From Lachnospiraceae bacterium (GTDB lineage: Bacteria > Bacillota > Clostridia > Lachnospirales > Lachnospiraceae), in assembly GCA_022510745.1 (NCBI GenBank), contig JAFLSY010000004.1, forward strand, positions 62,001 through 126,000: DNA of 64,000 nucleotides, given 5' to 3'. Made by a program: the position numbers and the translations under genes. Positions 1 through 8,669 of the stretch are shown here, piece by piece. The notes under the pieces are model-generated. The model searched no databases. It was not told the DNA's origin and worked only from the letters and a program-made list of their open reading frames with translations. Each line of letters begins with the position of its first letter. Positions within the stretch are counted from its first letter, which is position 1.

Positions 1-218
1 ATTTCTGCCGTGTTTTTAGAAAAACAATGAATGTCCGTCCAAATGAATTTCTTACACAGTTAAGAATTGATGAAGCTAAACGCCTTTTGACCGAAAGAGA
101 TATTTTGGTATCAGATGCGGCTGAAAAATCAGGCTTCAGAGATGCAGGATATTTCAGCACAGTATTCCGGAAGCAGGAAGGAATGTCACCTGTTGAATAC
201 AAAAAGAAAATGAAATAA
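1..218 (+). CDS. AraC-family regulator, C-terminal fragment (5' end outside window)
   Basis: The reading frame is already open at the window edge (first full codon at base 3) and runs to a stop at 216-218. About 71 residues are visible. They form the second half of an AraC/XylS helix-turn-helix domain: a stretch ending FRKTMNVRPNEF, then LRIDEAKRLL, a second helix-turn-helix around DAAEKSGFRDAGYFSTVFRK, and the family end motif GMSPVEYKKK. Regulators of this type bind promoter DNA through paired helix-turn-helix motifs. The sensing domain lies outside the window, so neither signal nor target can be stated. The first ATG in view (base 27) is internal, because the family consensus continues upstream of it. 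A terminator-like hairpin follows directly. Confidence 0.85.
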   Translation, partial: FCRVFRKTMNVRPNEFLTQLRIDEAKRLLTERDILVSDAAEKSGFRDAGYFSTVFRKQEGMSPVEYKKKMK

Positions 219-229
219 TAGTAGAAATT

Positions 230-270
230 ATCCGTAAGTATAGATACAGATATGTCTTGCGGATTTTTCT
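230..270 (+). terminator. Rho-independent terminator after the AraC-family gene
   Basis: The arms ATCCGTAAG (230-238) and CTTGCGGAT (256-264) pair over nine positions with one G-U pair and are followed by a T-rich run (264-271). It separates the regulator from the uvrB promoter. Confidence 0.7.
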
Positions 271-315
271 GTTTAAGAATACCAATAAGGTGAAATATTA
301 GGCAGTGGAGTTCCA

Positions 316-344
316 TTGACAAAAGAAACAAATGTTCGTATAAT
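316..344 (+). promoter_or_regulatory. uvrB promoter with embedded LexA-type SOS operator
   Basis: TTGACA (316-321) and TATAAT (339-344) are exact sigma-A consensus hexamers separated by 17 bp. Inside the spacer, 326-337 reads AAACAAATGTTC. On the other strand this is GAACATTTGTTT, flanked by C on both sides, and it fits the Gram-positive LexA box pattern CGAAC-N4-GTTYG/C closely. A repressor bound there would block both hexamers, so uvrB and probably uvrA should be SOS-inducible. The match was made by eye. Confidence 0.85.
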
Positions 345-427
345 GATTTTGGCTCTTAAAGTACATCGAGTATGTCAGGCAGAAATGACAAACTATTTAC
401 TATAACTTTTGGAGGTGAAGTGCTCCC

Positions 428-2413
428 GTGGAGTTTAAATTACATTCAGAATATCAGCCTACCGGCGACCAGCCCCAGGCCATCGAAGCTCTGGTAAAAG
501 GCTTCAAAGAAGGCAATCAGTTCCAGACTTTGCTGGGTGTCACGGGTTCCGGTAAGACCTTTACCATGGCAAATATCATTGCCGCCTTAAATAAGCCTAC
601 CCTTGTCATCGCCCATAATAAGACACTGGCGGGCCAGCTCTATAGTGAATTTAAGGAGTTCTTTCCTGAGAATGCGGTAGAATATTTTGTTTCCTACTAT
701 GATTACTATCAGCCGGAAGCTTATGTGCCTTCCACGGATACTTATATTGCAAAGGATTCTGCCATTAACGAAGAAATAGACCGATTACGATTGTCGGCCA
801 CAGCCTCCCTGACCGAGCGGAAGGATGTGGTTGTGGTAGCCAGCGTGTCCTGCATTTACGGTCTGGGAAGCCCTGAGGATTATCAGGAGATGCAGGTATC
901 CCTGCGCCCCGGTATGTTAAAGGACAGGGATCAGGTACTGCGTGAGCTGATAGATATTCAGTATGACCGCAATGATATGGAAGTGGAGAGGGGCTCCTTC
1001 AGGGTAAGGGGCGACGTGGTGGAGATTTATCCTGCCCAGGGCGGGGACTATCTGATCCGGATTGAATTTTTCGGTGATGAAATAGACAGAATCTGTGAAA
1101 CAGATCCTCTGACGGGGCAGGTGCATGCCACATTAAATCACATTACGATTTTTCCGGCTTCTCATTACGTTGTGGCAGCGGATAAAATCAAGTTAGCCTG
1201 CGATAATATTGAAAAGGAGCTGGAAGAGCGTATCCGCTATTTCAAGGGTGAGGACAAGCTCTTAGAGGCTCAGCGGATCTCGGAAAGAACCAATTTTGAC
1301 GTGGAAATGCTTAGGGAAACCGGCTTTTGCTCCGGTATCGAGAATTATTCCAGGCATTTGAGCGGCACGGAGCCGGGAGCGCCGCCCTATTGTCTGATGG
1401 ATTATTTTAAAGACGATTATCTGATCATTATCGATGAGTCCCATATGACAATTCCGCAGATTCGCGGTATGTATGCGGGTGACCGTTCCCGTAAGAGCAC
1501 GCTGGTGGACTATGGTTTTCGTCTGCCCTCGGCACTGGATAACAGGCCGTTGGCTTTTCATGAGTTTGAGGAACATATCGACCAGATGCTGTTCGTATCC
1601 GCAACGCCCTCGGATTACGAACAGGAGCATGAACTTCTGCGTGCGGAACAGATCATCCGGCCTACCGGTCTTTTGGACCCGGAGATTTCTGTCCGCCCCG
1701 TGGAAGGACAGATTGACGATTTGATCGGGGAAGTGAACCGGGAAACCGAAAAGCATAACAAGGTGCTGGTAACCACCCTGACCAAGCGGATGGCGGAGGA
1801 CCTTACGGATTATATGAAGGAAGTCGGTATCCGGGTAAAATATCTGCATTCTGATATCGATACCTTGGAGAGAGCGGAAATCATCCGAGATATGCGTCTG
1901 GATGTATTCGACGTGTTGGTAGGTATCAACCTGCTTCGTGAGGGGTTGGATATTCCGGAGATTTCCCTAGTGGCGATTCTGGATGCGGACAAGGAGGGCT
2001 TCCTGCGTTCGGAAACTTCCCTGATACAGACGGTGGGGCGCGCAGCCAGAAATGCGGAGGGCCGCGTGATCATGTATGCGGACAGCATGACGGATTCCAT
2101 GCATGCGGCCATTGAGGAGACCAATCGCAGGCGCGGTCTTCAACAGAAGTATAACGACGAGCATGGTATTACTCCCCAGACCATTAAGAAAGCAGTGCGG
2201 GATCTTATCAGTATCTCCAAAGTGGTTGCCAAGGAAGAGGCACGTTTTGAAAAAGATCCCGAATCCATGAACCGCAAGGAGTTGGAGAAGCTGATCGCAG
2301 ACATACAGAAGAAGATGCAGAGGGCAGCGGCGGATCTGAATTTCGAAGCAGCGGCCGAATTGCGGGATAAGATGGCAGAGCTAAAAGGCATCCTGCGGGA
2401 TTTAGACGACTAG
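428..2413 (+). CDS. uvrB: UvrABC system protein B (excinuclease damage-recognition helicase)
   Basis: UvrB takes damaged DNA from UvrA, verifies the lesion by strand opening and recruits UvrC for incision in nucleotide excision repair. The 661 residues match the usual length. Visible landmarks are Walker A GVTGSGKT at 37-44, the damage-probing beta-hairpin [11 protein letters not shown] at 91-101, a DESH helicase motif II in the middle, helicase motif VI around QTVGRAARN, and a C-terminal UVR domain (about 620-655) that contacts UvrC. The start is GTG at 428, since GGAGG at 411-415 lies upstream and the family N-terminus begins at this point. uvrA follows after 46 bases, so the pair is probably co-transcribed from the SOS-type promoter upstream. 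Confidence 0.98.
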   Translation: MEFKLHSEYQPTGDQPQAIEALVKGFKEGNQFQTLLGVTGSGKTFTMANIIAALNKPTLVIAHNKTLAGQLYSEFKEFFPENAVEYFVSYYDYYQPEAYVPSTDTYIAKDSAINEEIDRLRLSATASLTERKDVVVVASVSCIYGLGSPEDYQEMQVSLRPGMLKDRDQVLRELIDIQYDRNDMEVERGSFRVRGDVVEIYPAQGGDYLIRIEFFGDEIDRICETDPLTGQVHATLNHITIFPASHYVVAADKIKLACDNIEKELEERIRYFKGEDKLLEAQRISERTNFDVEMLRETGFCSGIENYSRHLSGTEPGAPPYCLMDYFKDDYLIIIDESHMTIPQIRGMYAGDRSRKSTLVDYGFRLPSALDNRPLAFHEFEEHIDQMLFVSATPSDYEQEHELLRAEQIIRPTGLLDPEISVRPVEGQIDDLIGEVNRETEKHNKVLVTTLTKRMAEDLTDYMKEVGIRVKYLHSDIDTLERAEIIRDMRLDVFDVLVGINLLREGLDIPEISLVAILDADKEGFLRSETSLIQTVGRAARNAEGRVIMYADSMTDSMHAAIEETNRRRGLQQKYNDEHGITPQTIKKAVRDLISISKVVAKEEARFEKDPESMNRKELEKLIADIQKKMQRAAADLNFEAAAELRDKMAELKGILRDLDD

Positions 2414-2459
2414 TGTGAAAAATTTTTTTCACATATTATAGAAAGGCTTGGAGGATAAA

Positions 2460-5309
2460 ATGGAAGAAATACAGAAAATGCGTCCCCGAGAGTGGATTAA
2501 GATAAGGGGTGCCAAGGAACATAATCTAAAGAATATTGATGTGGATATTCCCAGAAACGAGCTGGTGGTTCTGACAGGACTGTCAGGTTCCGGGAAATCC
2601 TCACTGGCATTTGATACCATCTATGCAGAGGGACAAAGGCGTTACATGGAATCTCTTTCTTCCTATGCCCGGATGTTTTTAGGCCAGATGGAGAAGCCCA
2701 ATGTGGAAAAGATAGAGGGGCTGTCGCCTGCTATTTCCATTGACCAGAAATCCACTAACCGAAATCCCCGATCGACGGTGGGAACAGTGACGGAAATTTA
2801 TGATTATTTTCGTCTGCTATATGCCAGAATCGGTACTCCGCACTGCCCTAAATGCGGACGAGTCATTGCCAAGCAGAGTGTGGATCAGATGGTGGATCAG
2901 ATTATGGAACTGGAGGAAGGTTCCAAAATTCAACTGCTGGCCCCGGTAGTGCGCGGACGTAAAGGTGAGCATGCCAAGGTTTTCGAACGGGCTAAGAGAA
3001 GCGGCTATGTGCGTGTCCGCATAGATGGCAATTTGTATGAACTGTCCGAAGAAATCAAGCTGGATAAGAACATTAAGCACAATATCGAAATCGTAGTGGA
3101 CCGATTAGTGGTAAAGGAAGGCATTGAGCGCCGACTGGCGGATTCCATAGAAAACGTGCTGGAACTTTCGGAGGGGCTGCTGGAGGTAGATGTGATAGAC
3201 GGAACGCCCATGAACTTCAGTCAGAGTTTTTCCTGTCCTGACTGCGGGATCAGTATCAGTGAGATAGAGCCCCGTAGTTTCTCCTTCAACAATCCTTTCG
3301 GTGCCTGCCCCGACTGCTTTGGTCTGGGATACAAAATGGAATTTGATGTGGACTTGATGATTCCCGAGCAGTCTCTCAGCATTAACGAAGGAGCCATTGC
3401 AGTGACCGGCTGGCAGTCCTGCATGGATAAAAGCAGTTTTACAAATGCCATTTTGCAGGCGCTTTGCAAGGAATACAAATTTGACCTTGATACACCCTTT
3501 GAGGCTTATTCCGACAAGGTAAAACACGTGTTGATCCACGGTACGGACGGCAAGAGTGTGGATGTATACTATGAGGGACAGCGGGGCAAGGGGGTTTATC
3601 CCATTGCTTTTGAGGGCCTGGTCAAAAATGTGGAACGCAGATACCGGGAAACGGCTTCCGATGTTATGAAGCAAGAGTATGAAACCTTCATGCAGATCAC
3701 GCCCTGCAAGCTCTGCGGCGGCATGCGCTTAAAGCAGGAAGCCTTGGCGGTGACCGTTTGCGATAAGAACATTTATGAGATCACTTCCATGTCTGTGGAC
3801 AAACTGCAGGAATTTTTAGAGACCTTGCAGCTGACACGTCAACAGGAACTGATAGGAGGACGGATACTCAAGGAGATCAAGGCCAGAGTCGGATTTTTGG
3901 TGAATGTGGGTCTGAATTACCTCTCTCTTTCCCGGGCCACAGGTACGCTTTCAGGCGGCGAAGCCCAGCGAATCCGTCTGGCTACCCAGATCGGATCGGG
4001 TCTGGTAGGTGTGTGCTATATCTTGGATGAGCCCAGCATCGGTCTGCACCAGCGGGACAATGACAAACTGCTGGGAGCGCTGAACAATCTGAAAAAGCTG
4101 GGAAATACCCTGATCGTAGTGGAACACGATGAGGATACCATGCGGGCGGCGGACTATATTGTGGATATCGGACCGGGAGCAGGTTCCCATGGAGGCGAAG
4201 TGGTGGCCTGCGGTACTGCGGAGGAAATCATGGCGCAGACTGAGTCCGTTACCGGTCAGTATTTAAGCGGGGCTAAACAGATTCCGGTGCCGGCAGTAAG
4301 AAGAAAGCCCACCGGCTGGCTGACGGTGCGGGGGGCAAGGGAAAACAATCTGAAAGATATCGATGTGCGTTTTCCTTTGGGTGTCATGACGATTGTGACA
4401 GGAGTGTCGGGTTCCGGCAAAAGCTCTTTGGTAAATGAGATTCTGTATAAACATTTGGCGAAACAGTTAAACAGAGCCAGAACCATCCCGGGGAAGCATA
4501 AGGGCATTGAAGGTGTAACGCAGTTGGACAAAGTCATCAATATCGATCAGTCCCCCATAGGACGAACGCCGCGTTCCAATCCTGCCACCTACACGGGCGT
4601 ATTTGACCAGATCCGGGATTTGTTTGCTTCCACGGCGGATGCCAAAGCCAAGGGCTATAAAAAAGGACGTTTCAGCTTTAACGTAAAGGGCGGACGCTGC
4701 GAGGCCTGCAGCGGTGACGGTATCATTAAAATAGAGATGCATTTCCTGCCGGATGTCTATGTGCCCTGCGAGGTCTGCGGAGGTAAACGCTATAACCGCG
4801 AAACGCTGGATGTGAAGTATAAGGGAAAGAGTATCTATGATGTATTGGATATGACAGTGGAGGAAGCGGTACCCTTTTTTGAGCATCTGCCTTCCATCCG
4901 CCGCAAGATTGAAACCTTAAACGATGTGGGTCTGTCCTACATTAAACTGGGGCAGCCATCTACGGAGCTTTCCGGAGGTGAGGCCCAGCGAATTAAGCTG
5001 GCTACGGAGTTGAGCAGACGAAGCACTGGCAAAACCATATACATTCTGGATGAGCCGACTACGGGTCTGCATTTTGCGGATGTACACAAGCTGGTGGAGA
5101 TTTTGCAAAAACTCACGGAGGGCGGCAATACCGTGGTGGTGATTGAGCACAACCTGGATGTCATTAAGACGGGCGACTATATTATAGACATGGGGCCGGA
5201 AGGCGGCGACGGCGGCGGTACGGTAGTTACACAGGGTACGCCGGAGGAAGTTGCAGCCAATCCTGATTCCTATACAGGCATTTATATTAAGAAAATGCTT
5301 GAAAAATAA
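2460..5309 (+). CDS. uvrA: UvrABC system protein A (excinuclease ATPase)
   Basis: UvrA is the dimeric ABC-type ATPase that scans DNA for helix distortions and loads UvrB. From the ATG at 2460 it has 949 residues. An upstream in-frame TTG (2448) is less likely, because GGAGG at 2450-2454 is correctly spaced only for the ATG. Two ABC halves are visible: Walker [10 protein letters not shown] at 40-48, a second GVSGSGKSS in the C-terminal half, and two LSGGEAQR signatures. Zinc-binding cysteine groups are present (CPKCG, CPDCFG, CELCGG, and CEACSGDG with CEVCGG). A short A/T-rich inverted repeat (2414-2433) sits between uvrB and uvrA. A strong terminator lies downstream. Confidence 0.98.
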   Translation: MEEIQKMRPREWIKIRGAKEHNLKNIDVDIPRNELVVLTGLSGSGKSSLAFDTIYAEGQRRYMESLSSYARMFLGQMEKPNVEKIEGLSPAISIDQKSTNRNPRSTVGTVTEIYDYFRLLYARIGTPHCPKCGRVIAKQSVDQMVDQIMELEEGSKIQLLAPVVRGRKGEHAKVFERAKRSGYVRVRIDGNLYELSEEIKLDKNIKHNIEIVVDRLVVKEGIERRLADSIENVLELSEGLLEVDVIDGTPMNFSQSFSCPDCGISISEIEPRSFSFNNPFGACPDCFGLGYKMEFDVDLMIPEQSLSINEGAIAVTGWQSCMDKSSFTNAILQALCKEYKFDLDTPFEAYSDKVKHVLIHGTDGKSVDVYYEGQRGKGVYPIAFEGLVKNVERRYRETASDVMKQEYETFMQITPCKLCGGMRLKQEALAVTVCDKNIYEITSMSVDKLQEFLETLQLTRQQELIGGRILKEIKARVGFLVNVGLNYLSLSRATGTLSGGEAQRIRLATQIGSGLVGVCYILDEPSIGLHQRDNDKLLGALNNLKKLGNTLIVVEHDEDTMRAADYIVDIGPGAGSHGGEVVACGTAEEIMAQTESVTGQYLSGAKQIPVPAVRRKPTGWLTVRGARENNLKDIDVRFPLGVMTIVTGVSGSGKSSLVNEILYKHLAKQLNRARTIPGKHKGIEGVTQLDKVINIDQSPIGRTPRSNPATYTGVFDQIRDLFASTADAKAKGYKKGRFSFNVKGGRCEACSGDGIIKIEMHFLPDVYVPCEVCGGKRYNRETLDVKYKGKSIYDVLDMTVEEAVPFFEHLPSIRRKIETLNDVGLSYIKLGQPSTELSGGEAQRIKLATELSRRSTGKTIYILDEPTTGLHFADVHKLVEILQKLTEGGNTVVVIEHNLDVIKTGDYIIDMGPEGGDGGGTVVTQGTPEEVAANPDSYTGIYIKKMLEK

Positions 5310-5362
5310 AATTGCCTCTAAAGTTTTTCGGCGGATGCGCCGAATTATAAAATGGAAGCATG

Positions 5363-5420
5363 GACGCAGACTAGGAACGAAGGACTCGTTCTCTTTTCTG
5401 CGTCTAATTTTTAAATTTTT
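5363..5420 (+). terminator. Two-tier terminator after uvrA
   Basis: The outer arms GACGCAGA (5363-5370) and TCTGCGTC (5397-5404) enclose a second hairpin, GAACGA (5375-5380) with TCGTTC (5386-5391). The T-rich run TAATTTTTAAATTTTT follows immediately. It isolates uvrBA from the mreB-like gene. Confidence 0.85.
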
Positions 5421-5452
5421 AAAAACCTCTATGAAAATGGCTTGAATTAGGT

Positions 5453-5458
5453 TATAAT
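5453..5458 (+). promoter_or_regulatory. Probable -10 element for the mreB/flagellar rod group
   Basis: TATAAT at 5453-5458 lies 31 bases before the start codon and after the uvrA terminator. No good -35 hexamer is seen at the expected distance, so this rests on the -10 and its position alone. Confidence 0.4.
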
Positions 5459-5489
5459 AACCATGATGCCATAGAAAGGGGTAAGATTT

Positions 5490-6482
5490 ATGCAGTATAC
5501 AGATATAGGAATTGATTTAGGTACAGCCAGTATATTGGTTTACATCAGAGGGAAAGGTGTTGTACTAAAGGAGCCTTCTGTTGTAGCTTTCGATAGAGAT
5601 ACCAACAAAATAAAGGCCATAGGAGAAGATGCCAGACTGATGTTAGGAAGGACGCCGGGCAATATTGTTGCCGTGAGACCTCTGCGTCAGGGCGTTATTT
5701 CCGACTATACCGTTACCGAGAAGATGATGAAATATTTCATCCAGAAAGCATTGGGCAGAAAGACATTCAGGAAGCCACGTATTGCGGTGTGCGTACCCAG
5801 CGGCGTAACGGAAGTAGAGAAGAAAGCAGTAGAGGATGCAACCTATCAGGCCGGAGCCAGAGAGGTATCCATCATTGAGGAGCCCATTGCGGCAGCTATC
5901 GGCGCAGGTATTGATATTTCCAAACCCTGCGGCAATATGATAGTGGATATCGGCGGCGGTACTTCCGATATTGCGGTGATTTCCTTGGGAGGCACCGTGG
6001 TCAGCGCCTCCATCAAAATTGCGGGCGATGATTTTGATGAAGCCATCGTGCGTTATATGCGTAAAAAACATAATCTGCTGATCGGTGAAAGAACGGCAGA
6101 GGATTTGAAAATAAAGATCGGTTCAGCCTACAAGAGACCGGAAGTGGACTACATGGATGTCCGGGGAAGAAATCTGGTGACAGGACTTCCCAGAACGGTC
6201 AGCGTTTCTTCCGAAGAAACGGAAGAGGCCCTGCGGGAAACCACGGCGCAGATCGTGGAAACCATACACAGCGTGTTAGAGAAGACACCGCCTGAATTGG
6301 CAGCCGATATTGCAGACAGAGGAATTGTACTCACCGGAGGCGGCAGCCTCTTGCGCGGATTGGAAGATTTGATTTCGGCTAAGACCGGCATCAATACCAT
6401 GACAGCAGAGGATCCCATGACAGCGGTTGCTGTCGGTACCGGCAAATATGTGGAGTTTCTGGCAGGTTACAGAGAAGAATAG
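5490..6482 (+). CDS. MreB/Mbl-family actin-like cell-shape protein
   Basis: This is a bacterial actin that forms membrane-associated filaments guiding side-wall peptidoglycan synthesis. The 330 residues match the MreB/Mbl length. The ATP-binding actin motifs are clear: phosphate-1 IGIDLGTASILVYIRGKG at the N-terminus, phosphate-2 VDIGGGTSDIAVISLGG near 154, and the adenosine loop TGGGSLLRGLEDL near 290. Two flagellar rod genes follow 37 bases downstream. The same order (mbl, flhO, flhP) is known from Bacillus subtilis, so Mbl is the likelier orthologue, but the sequence alone does not separate MreB, Mbl and MreBH. Confidence 0.93.
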   Translation: MQYTDIGIDLGTASILVYIRGKGVVLKEPSVVAFDRDTNKIKAIGEDARLMLGRTPGNIVAVRPLRQGVISDYTVTEKMMKYFIQKALGRKTFRKPRIAVCVPSGVTEVEKKAVEDATYQAGAREVSIIEEPIAAAIGAGIDISKPCGNMIVDIGGGTSDIAVISLGGTVVSASIKIAGDDFDEAIVRYMRKKHNLLIGERTAEDLKIKIGSAYKRPEVDYMDVRGRNLVTGLPRTVSVSSEETEEALRETTAQIVETIHSVLEKTPPELAADIADRGIVLTGGGSLLRGLEDLISAKTGINTMTAEDPMTAVAVGTGKYVEFLAGYREE

Positions 6483-6519
6483 ATAGGGTGCAGGATGATA
6501 GCGCCCGGGAAGGATATTT

Positions 6520-7296
6520 ATGGTTAAAGGACTATATACCGCTTATACGGGCATGTTGAACGAACAGCACAGAATGGATGTCATGACCAACAATCTGGCA
6601 AATGCCACTTCGGTTGGTTTTAAGAAGGAAGGTACTACCAGTCAGGCTTTTGCCGATGTATTGGCTGTGAAACTGAAAGATTCCTCTGTAGGACTGAATG
6701 TCCGCCAGCCCATTGGTATCAATGCTCCCGGTGTGAAAATCGGTGAAAATTATGTGGATTACACGCAGGGTTCTTTCCGCATCACCGACAATACTTTTGA
6801 TATGGCGCTTTCCGGCGACGGGTTCTTTGCAATAGAGTTTACCAATAAAGCAGGAGAAACTTCCACGAAGTATACACGCTCCGGAGATTTTACCTTAAAT
6901 GTAGACGGTTTTCTGGTAACCAATGAAGGAGACTATGTACTGGATGTGAACAATCAACGGATTCAGTTGGATCCCCTGATGGATGCTTCCATACAGACCG
7001 ACGGTACGATCAGTCAGGAAGGCAGGGTAATTGCAAGAATTCAGGTAACGGATTTTGAGGATTATGATTATCTTCACCGCTATGGAGAAACCTATTTTGA
7101 ACCCATAGAAGGAGCCCGGACAATGGAAGGCTCCGCACAAGTTTATTCCGGTTATCTGGAAATGTCCAATATACAGGTGGTGTCGGAGATGGTAAATATG
7201 ATAGCCATTACCAGACAGTATGAGAGTAATCAGAAGGTGGTACAGACGATTGACGACTCGCTTCGGATTGCAACGAATGATCTCGGCAAAATATAG
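6520..7296 (+). CDS. Flagellar rod protein, FlgF/FlhO type
   Basis: This is a structural subunit of the flagellar rod, exported by the flagellar type III apparatus. The N-terminal flg_bb_rod signature is present (GLYTAYTGMLNEQHRMDVM then NNLANATSVGFKKEG). The C-terminal coiled-coil signature is SNIQVVSEMVNMIAITRQYE. The 258-residue length and the middle D1-like domain (FRITDNTFDMALSGDGFFAI) fit the FlgF/FlgG group. It precedes a FlgG-like paralogue by 10 bases, as in the Bacillus mbl-flhO-flhP group, which supports assignment as FlhO (FlgF). Translation starts at an ATG preceded by GGAAGGA. Confidence 0.92.
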   Translation: MVKGLYTAYTGMLNEQHRMDVMTNNLANATSVGFKKEGTTSQAFADVLAVKLKDSSVGLNVRQPIGINAPGVKIGENYVDYTQGSFRITDNTFDMALSGDGFFAIEFTNKAGETSTKYTRSGDFTLNVDGFLVTNEGDYVLDVNNQRIQLDPLMDASIQTDGTISQEGRVIARIQVTDFEDYDYLHRYGETYFEPIEGARTMEGSAQVYSGYLEMSNIQVVSEMVNMIAITRQYESNQKVVQTIDDSLRIATNDLGKI

Positions 7297-7306
7297 GAGG
7301 TAGGAT

Positions 7307-8125
7307 ATGGTTCGCAGCTTATGGACAGCGGCAACGGGTATGATCGCACAGCAGAATAATGTGGATACCATTGCCAACAATCTTTCTAACGTAAATACAA
7401 TGGGATACAAGACACAGCAGATGGAATTCAAATCTCTGCTGTATCAAACCCTGCAGACCAGGACTACATCTGCTAACGGGGCGTATAAGCCCTCCAGTGC
7501 ACAGGTAGGCCTAGGTGTGCGGAATGCCTCTATTACTACCATTTATACAAACGGCCCCATGTTGGCAAATGAAAGTCCTACGTCTTTTGCCATAAGCGGA
7601 AAAGGTTTCTTTGCGGTACGCGGAGATGACGGCGATACCTATTATACCCGTAACGGTAATTTCCAGTGGGCACTTGCGCCCGGAGGGGGATATGTACTGG
7701 CGGATTCCAACGGATGGCCTGTATTGGATACTGCCGGCAGGCCTATCATGCTGAATGATACCTATGACGTTACTCAAGTAGTGGTTACAGCTGACGGTAC
7801 AGTCTGCTATCCTGATGAGAACAACAATCCTCAGTCCTTGGGTATTACGGTCGGTATGTATCAGTTTAGTAATCCGGGCGGCTTAGATCATAAGGACAGC
7901 ACCTTATATGCACAGACTGCAGCCAGTGGCGCTCCCATCAATGAGGCTACCAGTTTAACGGTAGAAAAGAGTGTTATAAGACAGGGATATTTGGAAGGCT
8001 CCAACGTACAGGTTGTGGATGAAATGGTAAATATGATCGTAGCGCAGAGGGCTTACGAAATGAACTCCAAAGCGATCACCGCATCTGACGAAATGTTGCA
8101 GCAGGCCAATAACCTGCGCCGTTAA
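7307..8125 (+). CDS. flgG: Flagellar distal rod protein, FlgG/FlhP type
   Basis: This is the distal-rod subunit that carries the hook. The 272-residue protein opens with the rod signature MVRSLWTAATGMIAQQNNVD then NNLSNVNTMGYKT. It ends with YLEGSNVQVVDEMVNMIVAQ and YEMNSKAI, the classical FlgG C-terminus that forms the inner coiled coil. The start has an ideal GGAGG. It is co-directional with and 10 bases from the FlgF-like gene. No other rod, hook or export gene is in the window, so the main flagellar cluster must lie elsewhere. Confidence 0.94.
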   Translation: MVRSLWTAATGMIAQQNNVDTIANNLSNVNTMGYKTQQMEFKSLLYQTLQTRTTSANGAYKPSSAQVGLGVRNASITTIYTNGPMLANESPTSFAISGKGFFAVRGDDGDTYYTRNGNFQWALAPGGGYVLADSNGWPVLDTAGRPIMLNDTYDVTQVVVTADGTVCYPDENNNPQSLGITVGMYQFSNPGGLDHKDSTLYAQTAASGAPINEATSLTVEKSVIRQGYLEGSNVQVVDEMVNMIVAQRAYEMNSKAITASDEMLQQANNLRR

Positions 8126-8183
8126 TGACAGAGTATAGAAATTAACTGACGAAGGATTTGACTGGTGAAAGCAAGGATTTCAC

Positions 8184-8206
8184 TGGCGAAAACTTTATTT
8201 TCGCCA
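8184..8206 (+). other. Hairpin between flgG and the rod-binding protein gene
   Basis: TGGCGAAAA and TTTTCGCCA form a nine-pair stem with a five-base loop in the leader of the next gene. No T-run follows, so it is more likely an mRNA-stability or processing element than a terminator. A near direct repeat of about 20 bases (first copy starting near 8154, second near 8172) overlaps its left arm. Confidence 0.5.
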
Positions 8207-8231
8207 TATTACGGAAAGGCAGGGAATCTAC

Positions 8232-8579
8232 ATGGATATCGGTAATCTTACGAATTCCTATTTGGATGCTTATAAATCTCAGACAACACAATCTGCAGAA
8301 AAACTGCAGGGACAGCTGAAAACGGATTATTCCAAGGCAACCGACGAAGAATTGATGGATGCCTGTAAGCAGTTTGAGGCCTATTTTGTGGAGCAGATGT
8401 TTAAAGAAATGGTTAAGACCATACCGGAGTCTGAATCGGGTTCCAGCTATACCTCCAATCTGATGAGTTACTATAAGGATAATATGGTACAGGAGATAGC
8501 CAGCGCATCTACGGAACAGGGTGGTTTGGGCCTGGCACAGATGCTCTATGAGCAAATGAAGAGAAATTATGGTTTATAA
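8232..8579 (+). CDS. Rod-binding protein, FlgJ N-terminal domain only
   Basis: This 115-residue protein resembles the N-terminal rod-scaffold domain of FlgJ: KATDEELMDACKQFEAYFVE, then MFKEMVKTIPESE, and a C-terminal QGGLGLAQMLYEQM. The muramidase half found in proteobacterial FlgJ is absent, which is common in Gram-positive bacteria, where wall opening for the rod uses a separate enzyme. It follows the two rod genes and is closed by a strong terminator, so it ends the mreB-rod transcription unit. Confidence 0.88.
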   Translation: MDIGNLTNSYLDAYKSQTTQSAEKLQGQLKTDYSKATDEELMDACKQFEAYFVEQMFKEMVKTIPESESGSSYTSNLMSYYKDNMVQEIASASTEQGGLGLAQMLYEQMKRNYGL

Positions 8580-8603
8580 AGGCCGGATCAATAATCATAT
8601 CTG

Positions 8604-8630
8604 AAAAACTGCCTGCAGGGCAGTTTTTTT
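8604..8630 (+). terminator. Terminator after the flagellar rod group
   Basis: AAAAACTGCC and GGGCAGTTTTT pair around the tetraloop TGCA and run into seven T residues. This is a canonical intrinsic terminator. Confidence 0.92.
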
Positions 8631-8669
8631 GTCTAAACAATTCTACATAAAGAGCGGGAAAGGAAGCCC

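Noticed and set aside
1262..1849. Leftward open frame of about 195 codons opposite uvrB
   Set aside because: It is the complement of a highly conserved gene, with no supporting features.
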